Assembly (NCBI GenBank): GCA_020831825.1
Contig: JAFIFW010000005.1
Coordinates: 62,001-126,000 of the forward strand
Direction of reading: 5' to 3'
Length of the DNA: 64,000 nucleotides
Origin: Methylophaga sp.
Lineage (GTDB): Bacteria; Pseudomonadota; Gammaproteobacteria; Nitrosococcales; Methylophagaceae
How positions within the stretch are numbered: the first letter of the stretch is position 1; every line of letters begins with the position of its first letter. Shown piece after piece: positions 28,626-35,139 of this stretch. The position numbers and the translations under genes were made by a program. The notes under the pieces are model-generated. The model saw only the letters and a program-made list of their open reading frames with translations, searched no databases and had not been told where the DNA came from.

Positions 28626-28749
28626 ACATAACGCTGTTATTATCGGCCTGGCTTTACTGCGTCTAGCACCTAAGGTGCGATATCAATGGTATCAATGGGG
28701 GCAGAGTGTCCCAGCCACCGAAGGCGGCGATTGATGCGCATGGTTATGC
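28626..28749 (-). other. attC-like region (candidate B), weak
   Basis: On the minus strand GCATAAC (28743-28749) overlaps the stop of the higA remnant, and GTTATGT (28626-28632) lies 124 bp downstream, before the antitoxin gene. Internal inverted repeats are present: GCCGCC/GGTGGC, ATCAAT/ATTGAT, and the palindrome GCACCT-A-AGGTGC near 28666-28678. The outer arms do not pair well. It is kept only because its position relative to the stop codon repeats that of the neighbouring sites. Confidence 0.3.
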
Positions 28750-28869
28750 GGCTGTGAGCTCAACTTTCTGAACCCGATCTAATCGAACACTCTTGCTTGC
28801 ATGCCAAAGATCGTATGCATCCTGCATCGCAAGCCAACTTTCGGGGGTACGTCCCAGCGCCTTGGATAA
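28744..28869 (-). pseudogene. 3' remnant of a higA antitoxin gene
   Basis: About 41 codons remain before a TAA stop. They read LSKALGRTPESWLAMQDAYDLW and on to KVELTAA, the well-known C-terminal half of HigA/VapI-family antitoxins. An in-frame TGA lies just upstream and the N-terminal helix-turn-helix region is missing, as is any HigB toxin. The break point lies 10 bp from the attC-like site at 28880. Loss during cassette excision or insertion is a reasonable inference. Confidence 0.75.
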
Positions 28870-28879
28870 TCAAATAGCC

Positions 28880-28957
28880 ATATAACGCCAGCAATAAGCG
28901 GCGCGAGGAACGAGCGTCCGGCGACCGCAGGGAGCGAAATTAATTGCTTGGTTAAGC
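28880..28957 (-). other. attC-like recombination site (candidate A)
   Basis: On the minus strand this 78-bp site begins with GCTTAAC (exact RYYYAAC) and ends with GTTATAT (one mismatch to GTTRRRY). The inner arms AGCAATTAA and TTATTGCT pair with unpaired extra bases, as in the L boxes of integron attC sites. The HEPN-gene stop codon sits within the first core. The middle contains further imperfect hairpin sequence (CGTCCGGCGACCGCAGGGAGCG on the plus strand is divided by short mismatches). Confidence 0.65.
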
Positions 28958-29395
28958 ATTTGCATCCACGACATGGTCAACTAGCGGACACGCAGCCCTG
29001 CAAAGCTCAACATCTCGTTCCCTGGACGGCGATTTTTGGCCATGTTCAAGGTTGCACCTGACTTGGTAGATGATCATAAAGGGTTCTTTAACCTTACTCA
29101 GCGCCGTCAATCCGCCCTGAAAGCTTTCAATGTTACGGGCAGTATTTCGACCATTGCCGCGCATGTCGATCACAGGCTGAGCCAAAAGGTAGTTAACTTC
29201 ATCCCCGTAGTCTTCTAAAATCCGGTCAGCTATGTCCTCGTCAACCTTGGACTCAAGGTATTGCTGAATTTTATCTCGTTCACTTGTTCCGTTTTCCGGG
29301 AAATACAAATGATTGAAAGCACGCCAAGCATTTGAGAATCCGTCGATTGGATCTTGGGCCTCGCGTGATCGTTGCAACCATTCTCGAGCTTTCAT
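28952..29395 (-). CDS. HEPN-like protein, putative cassette gene
   Basis: A 147-residue protein of unknown function. Near the C-terminus, YQVRCNLEHGQK carries Arg113-x4-His118, the RX4-6H signature of HEPN domains, which are often RNases in toxin or defence proteins. The N-terminal part (FSNAWRAFNHLYFPENG) fits the helical HEPN core. No nucleotidyltransferase partner is adjacent. The gene is framed like an integron cassette: GTTATGC lies 14 bases before its ATG and its TAA is embedded in an RYYYAAC core. Confidence 0.65.
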   Translation of the reverse strand: MKAREWLQRSREAQDPIDGFSNAWRAFNHLYFPENGTSERDKIQQYLESKVDEDIADRILEDYGDEVNYLLAQPVIDMRGNGRNTARNIESFQGGLTALSKVKEPFMIIYQVRCNLEHGQKSPSRERDVELCRAACPLVDHVVDANA

Positions 29396-29408
29396 CGCCT
29401 ACCTATAT

Positions 29409-29415
29409 GCATAAC
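29409..29415 (-). other. Putative cassette boundary core site
   Basis: GTTATGC on the minus strand, close to GTTRRRY, 14 bases upstream of the HEPN-gene ATG. It would mark the left edge of the HEPN cassette if the array is genuine. Confidence 0.35.
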
Positions 29416-29424
29416 AGTCTGTTA

Positions 29425-29443
29425 ATGAGGTCTGCGACCTCAT
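29425..29443. repeat. Perfect inverted repeat upstream of the cassette array
   Basis: ATGAGGTC (29425-29432) and GACCTCAT (29436-29443) flank a 3-base loop. There is no T-run after it on the minus strand, so an operator or recombination structure is as likely as a terminator. Confidence 0.5.
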
Positions 29444-29501
29444 AATAATTATTAACGTGAATGGATCATAATTATTTTTCATAACCAACCGCCCTCGCAA
29501 C

Positions 29502-29681
29502 CTACTGATTATAAATATTATTTTCACGGACCAAGATTGTCCCCCTGAAAAATCGTGAATCATTCACGATTAATTTCTTTTTCTCTTCACCAGCCATCAC
29601 TCGTACTAAAACCAATCCAGCTAAAGCACTGACAATGAAAAACACCATAAACCTGTGGTAGTTAATCGGCAAGTTGTTCAT
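29502..29681 (-). CDS. Possible 59-residue single-pass membrane protein
   Basis: A short frame with an ATG start encodes a hydrophobic helix (FMVFFIVSALAGLVLVRVMA, residues 11-30) after a polar N-terminus. A basic-acidic segment EEKKK and a soluble tail follow. GGAAAG lies about 14 bases before the ATG, a weak ribosome site. It is divergent from radC and upstream of the cassette-like genes. No homologue is recognised; it may not be translated. Confidence 0.35.
   Translation of the reverse strand: MNNLPINYHRFMVFFIVSALAGLVLVRVMAGEEKKKLIVNDSRFFRGTILVRENNIYNQ
29551..29571. repeat. 21-bp palindrome
   Basis: AATCGTGAAT and ATTCACGATT are perfect complements around a single central base. A T-rich stretch follows on the plus strand. 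It lies within the small membrane ORF and could be an operator or a plus-strand terminator-like element. Confidence 0.5.
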
Positions 29682-29745
29682 TTGTATTGTCTTTCCGTGT
29701 GTCAGCGGCTAAATTTGTCTTGTGTTTCACTAATCGCAAGGAGCG

Positions 29746-30423
29746 ATGATGGCTATCAGGGATTGGCCGGCCAGTGAGCGGCCGCGTGAGAAGTTATTGC
29801 AGTTGGGGCCGCAGGCTTTGTCGGATGCAGAGTTGTTGGCAATTTTTCTACGCACCGGTGTCACTGGAATGTCGGCGGTGGATTTGGCCCGACGTTTGTT
29901 ATCCGAATTTGGCAGTTTGCGTGTTTTGCTGGAGGCGGACGTCAACAGTTTTTGCCAGCATCATGGTTTGGGCACGGCCAAGTTTGTGCAGTTGCAGGCG
30001 GTGTTGGAAATGGGCCGTCGGCATTTGGAATCCACCTTGATGCGTGGCGATGCCTTTACCGATGCGGCCAGCACTCGGCAATATCTGCAACGCCAATTAA
30101 GGCATCATCCCCATGAGGTTTTTGCCTGTTTGTTTCTAGATAACCGGCACCGGATGATCAGCTTTGAGCCGATGTTTCGCGGCACCATTGATGGTGCCAG
30201 TGTCTATCCGCGTGAGGTGGTCAAACTGGCTTTGAAACTCAATGCCGCGGCGGTGATTTTTGCCCATAACCATCCTTCTGGTGTCGCTGAGCCGAGTCAA
30301 GCAGATATTCAGATCACTCAGCGGTTACGCAGAGCGTTGGATCTGGTGGATATCCGGGTGCTGGATCATATTATTGTCGGTGACCAGCACAGTCATTCCC
30401 TGGCTGAGCATGGTCAGTTGTGA
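29746..30423 (+). CDS. radC: RadC/JAB-domain protein
   Basis: A 225-residue RadC-family protein. An N-terminal UPF0758 helix-hairpin-helix region (residues 1-100) precedes a JAB/MPN domain. Its metal motif is HNHPSG, followed by the downstream aspartate in SQADIQIT. The biochemical role is unsettled; RadC-like genes are often found on mobile elements. The ATG ATG start follows AAGGAGCG, a strong ribosome site. Gene ends 11 bp from the convergent cytochrome b gene. Confidence 0.93.
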   Translation: MMAIRDWPASERPREKLLQLGPQALSDAELLAIFLRTGVTGMSAVDLARRLLSEFGSLRVLLEADVNSFCQHHGLGTAKFVQLQAVLEMGRRHLESTLMRGDAFTDAASTRQYLQRQLRHHPHEVFACLFLDNRHRMISFEPMFRGTIDGASVYPREVVKLALKLNAAAVIFAHNHPSGVAEPSQADIQITQRLRRALDLVDIRVLDHIIVGDQHSHSLAEHGQL

Positions 30424-30434
30424 TCCAGCGATGC

Positions 30435-31187
30435 TCAGTCGGCATCAAATGGCTTTTTGGGCAAGTATTTATGGCCTGCGATCATCGCGGAAGTCAGTCC
30501 GGTACGTTCGCGCTTTTCGGCCACTACGACAGCAGCAATGTGTACCACGATTGACAGCATCAACAGGTAAAACAACCAGGTGTGCAAACTGCGATAGGGC
30601 GTGCGAAATTCACGCATTTCGTCCCAACCTTGCTGGCTGATGCCTGTGCTGCGATCGCCGGGTTTGATCAATGCCATGGATTCCGGGCTTTCGGCGATCC
30701 AGGTTTTCATGTGGTTGCCGAATGGCGGCATAAACAAGTCGGTACTACCTAGCACCAGCCCGGTACCGCCTTGTCCCAACATTAAAATCAGCATGGCCAT
30801 GACACTCCAGCGGCCAAGTGGATTGTGACCAAGGAAATAAACTTGCTCACCGGATTTTTTGGCTTCGAGATAAGCGTTCCACTGCGCTTTATAGGCTTTG
30901 CCAAATGGCAAAATCGCCAGCCAGCGTGCATAACGATTGCCTACAAAGGCCCAGAGCAAACGAATCAGAAGGTTAATGACAAAAATATAGCCCACCCAGA
31001 TATGGAAAGCCTTGAGCAAGACTTTGTGTTCACGGGAAATACCCAGCTCCGAAGTGAACATCATCACTATTCCTGAGGCAGTCATCGCCAATAAGCTGAT
31101 AACGGCTATCCAGTGAAATAAACGAACGGGCAAGTCCCACACTTTGTAGGCAACGAAGGTCTGCTGCTGAAGGTTTGATGCCGTCAT
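30435..31187 (-). CDS. Cytochrome b561-type membrane protein
   Basis: A 250-residue di-heme cytochrome b of the Ni,Fe-hydrogenase b-subunit/CybB fold. VWDLPVRLFHW starts the first helix with His25, and His62 is in KAFHIWVGYIF. RSLHTWLFYLLMLSIVVHIAAVV holds two late histidines. Four to five membrane helices are predicted. It should pass electrons between quinone and a periplasmic partner; no hydrogenase is nearby, so the partner is unknown. GGAAG precedes the ATG. Confidence 0.85.
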   Translation of the reverse strand: MTASNLQQQTFVAYKVWDLPVRLFHWIAVISLLAMTASGIVMMFTSELGISREHKVLLKAFHIWVGYIFVINLLIRLLWAFVGNRYARWLAILPFGKAYKAQWNAYLEAKKSGEQVYFLGHNPLGRWSVMAMLILMLGQGGTGLVLGSTDLFMPPFGNHMKTWIAESPESMALIKPGDRSTGISQQGWDEMREFRTPYRSLHTWLFYLLMLSIVVHIAAVVVAEKRERTGLTSAMIAGHKYLPKKPFDAD

Positions 31188-31304
31188 GAGGCTTCCTTAA
31201 CAATCGTGAACAACCCAAATAGTGACTGGTTTTGCTTCAGTTTGTTAATCAGTCTCGAACAAAAAGGAAAAACTCCCAATACCAATACCGCTTAATTCCC
31301 AGGC

Positions 31305-31733
31305 TCACACCTGACAATATTCGCCCGTCCAATGCCGGAAATAAGGGTTGATTCGCTCGTGCAGCACGAGATGTGATTGCCACCAACGCTTGAGAAACAG
31401 TAACACCTCCTGCGGCTGCTCATCACGGATGGCACGCCTGCATATCAAGTCGAACTCTTGCAGAGAATCCATCGCGAGTTTTTTGTACTCTTCACTAAGC
31501 GGTGACTCGACAGCCAACAAAATGCCGCCTTCGGTTTTAAAGTGAAAATCCAGAAACCGGCGTAACAGATCGATGGTTGGTCCCAGAGAATCCAGCGCAG
31601 TGCCCTGCTGAATAAAGAAGTGCAAGGAATTGATAATCGACACAATGCCTCGATGCTGCTCATCGAGGATCGGCTGGTCATGTTTATAGTCTGCATTCCA
31701 GACTAAATATAACGGAGTTGAGACGATTTCCAT
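31305..31733 (-). CDS. Hemerythrin-like protein with incomplete iron site
   Basis: A 142-residue bacteriohemerythrin homologue. Kept ligand positions are His27 (DEQH), His64 and Glu68 (HFKTE), His121 and Glu126 (SHLVLHE). The two histidines expected in the third helix (H-x3-H) are replaced: the corresponding residues are Tyr83 and Ala87. A normal di-iron oxygen site is therefore unlikely. A GAGG ribosome site precedes the ATG, and thyA ends 20 bp upstream, so the two may be cotranscribed. Confidence 0.75.
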   Translation of the reverse strand: MEIVSTPLYLVWNADYKHDQPILDEQHRGIVSIINSLHFFIQQGTALDSLGPTIDLLRRFLDFHFKTEGGILLAVESPLSEEYKKLAMDSLQEFDLICRRAIRDEQPQEVLLFLKRWWQSHLVLHERINPYFRHWTGEYCQV

Positions 31734-31753
31734 GTTCGACGCCTCGCTAATGG

Positions 31754-32587
31754 TTAAACCGCTATTGGCGCCTTGATGTGAGGCTGCGCTTCATAATCCA
31801 CAATCTCAAAATCATCAAATTGATAATCAAAAATCGACTCAGGTTTGCGTTTGATCAGTAATTTTGGCAACGGCCCGGGCGTACGAGTCAACTGCTCTTT
31901 CACCTGCTCAAAGTGATTACTGTAAATGTGCGCGTCACCAATACTAAGCACGATTTCACCAACACCCAAATCACATTGCTGGGCCAGCATATGCGTCAAA
32001 AATGCCAGCGATGCGGTGTTGTAGGGATTGCCCAGAAACAGATCATTGGATCGGATATACAGCGAGGCACTGAGTTTGCCGTCGGCGACGTAGAACTGGT
32101 AGAGCACATGACACGGGGGCAAGGCCATTTTGCCTTGAGCGGCGTTTTCCCAGGGCTTTTTACGCTCGTCTGGCAACAAGGCAACATTCCAGCCGTTGAT
32201 GATATGACGACGACTGTCCGGATTGTTTTTTAAGCCTTCAACCAAGGCGGCGATCTGGTCAAACTCCTGACCAGTTTCGCCTTTCCAGCAGCGCCATTGT
32301 GCGCCATAGACCGGACCCAGCTCACCGTCTTCAGTGGCCCACTCATCCCAAATGGAAACGCCATTTTCTTTCAAATAGCGGATATTGGTTTCACCACTCA
32401 AAAACCAGAGTAATTCATGCAAAATGCTGCGAATGTGCAGCTTTTTGGTGGTTAATAACGGGAAACCTTGAGCCAGATCGTAGCGTAATTGTCGACCAAA
32501 GATTGAGCGTGTGCCGGTACCGGTTCGATCTTGTTTATCGACCCCGTTGTCCATGACATCTTTGAGTAAATCGAGATAAGCGCGCAT
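31754..32587 (-). CDS. thyA: Thymidylate synthase
   Basis: ThyA methylates dUMP to dTMP with methylene-tetrahydrofolate. The nucleophile is Cys159 in LPPCH. Other signatures are [43 protein letters not shown] and GDAHIYSNH. It is 277 residues versus 264 in E. coli, because of a short insertion around residues 140-152 before the active-site cysteine. AGGAACC provides the ribosome site. Confidence 0.97.
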   Translation of the reverse strand: MRAYLDLLKDVMDNGVDKQDRTGTGTRSIFGRQLRYDLAQGFPLLTTKKLHIRSILHELLWFLSGETNIRYLKENGVSIWDEWATEDGELGPVYGAQWRCWKGETGQEFDQIAALVEGLKNNPDSRRHIINGWNVALLPDERKKPWENAAQGKMALPPCHVLYQFYVADGKLSASLYIRSNDLFLGNPYNTASLAFLTHMLAQQCDLGVGEIVLSIGDAHIYSNHFEQVKEQLTRTPGPLPKLLIKRKPESIFDYQFDDFEIVDYEAQPHIKAPIAV

Positions 32588-32656
32588 CGCGGGTTCCTGT
32601 TGATTTCAATGCTGGCACTTTACCATATCAGCGGAATATTTCTTTAAAGCCGCTGC

Positions 32657-33595
32657 TTATTTTGTCAGGTCGTATTTCTGCATTCGATACAGCAAAGTAT
32701 CGCGGCTGATACCCAATAAACGCGCTGCTTTGGAACGATTGCCAGCAGCCATTTCCAGCGCCTGTTCAATCAAATCCAGCTCGACTTCAGCCAGATCAAT
32801 GCCCGAGGCGGGTAATTTGAAGTCATGTTTTTTCATGGCGTAGTCAGGCTGCATAGCAACCGGCAAGTCGGCAGGCATTAACTGAATGCCCGGCTGCAAA
32901 ATAGCGTAACGCTGACACAGGTTCATCAGCTCGCGCACATTGCCCGGCCAGTCATATTGTTGCAGACAGTTCAAAGCGGTTGCTGATACACGCACCACGG
33001 CATTTTTACCAGAAAACGCCTTGAGATAATGCCGCAGCAGAATTTCGATATCTTCTGTCCGCTCGCGTAATGGTGGCAGACTGACCAGCAAAACCTGCAA
33101 GCGGTAATAGAGATCAGCCCGGAACCGGCCTGCTTTAACTTCTTCAGTCAAATTGGCACTACTGGCGGCGAGGATCCGAACATCAACTGTATGTAGACGA
33201 TGGCTGCCTTGCAGCTGACATTCCCCTGCCTCCAGAAATCTCAGCACTTTTGCCTGAATGGATGGTGGCAAGGCATCCACTTCATCCAAAAACACTGTTG
33301 CACCCTCGGCCGCCAGCAATCGGCCGGACTGCATGACTTCACCATTGGCATCACAGGCACCAAACAAATCAATTTCAGCGTCATGAATGGGTAAGGCAGC
33401 ACAATTGATCGTCACCAAGGGCTGGTCACGTCGATGACTATGGGCATGAATCGCCTGGGCCACCAGCTCTTTGCCTGTGCCGGTTTCGCCCTCAATCAAT
33501 ACACTGGCATCACTGAGTGCAATCATTGGAATAGTGCGAATCAGATGCGCAATTTGAGGGGATTGTCCGAGTATCTCAGTCATGGGCCCAGGCAT
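32657..33595 (-). CDS. AAA+/Fis regulator of sigma-54-activator type, no GAFTGA
   Basis: A 312-residue protein with the AAA+ domain of bacterial enhancer-binding proteins: Walker A GETGTGKE (36-43), Walker B TVFLDEVDALP (100-110), RADLYYRL, PLRERTEDI and WPGNVREL. A Fis-type helix-turn-helix is at the C-terminus (GNRSKAARLLGISRDTLLYR). No sensor domain precedes the ATPase. The loop that should read GAFTGA is replaced by GACDANGEVM (about 79-88), so contact with sigma-54 is doubtful. It overlaps the upstream permease stop by one base. Confidence 0.85.
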   Translation of the reverse strand: MPGPMTEILGQSPQIAHLIRTIPMIALSDASVLIEGETGTGKELVAQAIHAHSHRRDQPLVTINCAALPIHDAEIDLFGACDANGEVMQSGRLLAAEGATVFLDEVDALPPSIQAKVLRFLEAGECQLQGSHRLHTVDVRILAASSANLTEEVKAGRFRADLYYRLQVLLVSLPPLRERTEDIEILLRHYLKAFSGKNAVVRVSATALNCLQQYDWPGNVRELMNLCQRYAILQPGIQLMPADLPVAMQPDYAMKKHDFKLPASGIDLAEVELDLIEQALEMAAGNRSKAARLLGISRDTLLYRMQKYDLTK

Positions 33596-34392
33596 CAGTG
33601 GTGATGGTGATGGTGATGGTGATGGTGATGATTTTCAGAATCGCCATTGTCAGGCTTTACACCGTTTGATGAATCCGTTGTCACCGCGTCTATCCCATGG
33701 TGATGATGGTCATGTGAATGCTGATGCGACCAGATCAACATCAGCAATGCCATCAACATAATCGAAAGTCCGGCGATACGCCGGAATAAGGGTTTACGCG
33801 CAAAGCCGGACAACACACCGGCAAACATGCCAACACCGAATACGGCCGGCATGGTGCCAAGCCCGAATGCCAACATCACGCTGGCGGCATGCAGAGGATC
33901 ACCCGTCGTCGCGGCGACAACCAATCCGGCATAGACCAGACCGCAAGGCAGCCAGCCCCACACCGCACCCAGAAAAAAAGCCTGTTTCAATGAGCGAACA
34001 GGCAGCAGTTTTTGTCCAATCGGCTGCAGTAAACGCCATACCGGCGCACCGATCCGTTCGATATGGGCAAAGCGGGGAAACCAGCCCGCCAGATACAGCC
34101 CCATCGCAATCATGAACAGGCCGCCAAGGTATTGCAAAAATACAAGCCCGTTAATTTGTGTCAGCGGGGAAACTAGCAAGCCAACAATACCGCCAGCCAG
34201 TGTGTAACTGAGAATTCTGCCGACATTGTAGTTAAAGATAAAGGGCAGCATTTTTGTGGGACGCTCGCGAATCTCAGTGGGCAGCGTCAAACTCAGGGCA
34301 CCGATAATCGAGCCACACATCGCGACACAATGCGAGGCACTAAACAAGCCGAGCAGAAATGCGGTGACAATTGATGTAGTCAGTGCGTCCAT
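33595..34392 (-). CDS. TauE/SafE-type (COG2836) permease with histidine tail
   Basis: A 265-residue inner-membrane protein with six or seven helices. SASHCVAMCGSI near the N-terminus and GWLPCGLVYAGL in the middle are signatures of the COG2836 sulfite-exporter/heavy-metal group, whose members often sit with cytochrome oxidase or copper genes. HSHDHHHHG (about 222-230) and a final run of 11 histidines form a strong potential metal-binding tail. Its stop overlaps the AAA+ regulator start, implying coupling. Confidence 0.85.
   Translation of the reverse strand: MDALTTSIVTAFLLGLFSASHCVAMCGSIIGALSLTLPTEIRERPTKMLPFIFNYNVGRILSYTLAGGIVGLLVSPLTQINGLVFLQYLGGLFMIAMGLYLAGWFPRFAHIERIGAPVWRLLQPIGQKLLPVRSLKQAFFLGAVWGWLPCGLVYAGLVVAATTGDPLHAASVMLAFGLGTMPAVFGVGMFAGVLSGFARKPLFRRIAGLSIMLMALLMLIWSHQHSHDHHHHGIDAVTTDSSNGVKPDNGDSENHHHHHHHHHHH
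33598..33630 (-). repeat. CAC/CAT codon repeat encoding 11 histidines
   Basis: On the plus strand GTG and ATG triplets alternate, forming a near-perfect hexanucleotide repeat immediately before the permease stop codon. Such tracts are prone to slippage, so tail length may vary between strains. Confidence 0.9.
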
Positions 34393-34586
34393 TGTTCATC
34401 CGAAAAATTTATTGTCAGCACTTTACCACTCTAACCTCATCACAAACAGGTGATTTGCCACGCTGACTGCCGCAAAAGACCTATTTACCTTGTGGGTTTA
34501 AGGCGTAATCTGTAGTTATGGTTTGGCAACAATCGAATGAAGCCCGATGTTGCCGACCTCGTAACCGTTAAGAGGACAACATAAAT

Positions 34587-34979
34587 ATGAAAAAATTAAT
34601 CATCACACCTGCCCTGTCTTTGTTGTTGGCATTTTCAACGGCCACCATTGCTGACGAGCCGCTCTACACCGTTACCAATGGCAATGAGGTTGATGAACAG
34701 ACATTTAATGGTTTTCGCTTGCATCGTAACTTTTGCGCTCGCTGCCATGGTACTTTTAGCGAAGGTATGGCAGGCCCCAACCTGGCTCATAGCCTGAATC
34801 GTATTACCAAAGAGGAGTTTGTCGACACGGTCACCAACGGTAAAATGGGTCAAATAGGGATGATGCCGCCTTGGAGCCATGTTCCCCAGGTCATGGAAGG
34901 AATGGATGCAATCTATTCTTATCTGAGAGCTCGTGCTGACGGAGCGCTAGGTGAAGTCAGACCCGTGCTAGCCAAGTAA
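34587..34979 (+). CDS. Periplasmic cytochrome c, methanol-oxidation-like
   Basis: A 130-residue class I cytochrome c. A signal peptide ends near residue 22, the heme site is Cys50-Ala-Arg-Cys53-His54, and the axial methionine is probably in GMMPPW (about 96-101). The ending MDAIYSYLRARADGALGEVRP resembles cytochromes that accompany PQQ alcohol dehydrogenases. No dehydrogenase gene lies in this window, so its electron donor is uncertain. GAGG lies upstream of the ATG, and a terminator follows, suggesting a single-gene transcript. Confidence 0.85.
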   Translation: MKKLIITPALSLLLAFSTATIADEPLYTVTNGNEVDEQTFNGFRLHRNFCARCHGTFSEGMAGPNLAHSLNRITKEEFVDTVTNGKMGQIGMMPPWSHVPQVMEGMDAIYSYLRARADGALGEVRPVLAK

Positions 34980-34986
34980 CACAATG

Positions 34987-35021
34987 ATGCCCCTTGAGCG
35001 TGTGACTCAGGGGGCATTTTT
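34987..35021 (+). terminator. Terminator after cytochrome c gene
   Basis: ATGCCCC-TTGAG (34987-34998) pairs with CTCAG-GGGGCAT (35005-35016) with one mismatch, followed by TTTTT at the end. It starts 7 bp after the stop codon. Confidence 0.85.
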
Positions 35022-35139
35022 AGTTTGAGGCAGTGTTCACAATAAAATTGTGGCATTTGCCATATCCCTGGAGCAAAACACACACATTTAAATATTAACT
35101 TTCACTTAAACTCCTGCTGATAACAACAGAGGAGTCATC

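Noticed and set aside
29746..30423. radC as sign of a mobile element
   Set aside because: RadC often lies near mobile DNA, but this copy is intact with no transposase, attachment duplication or phage gene beside it.
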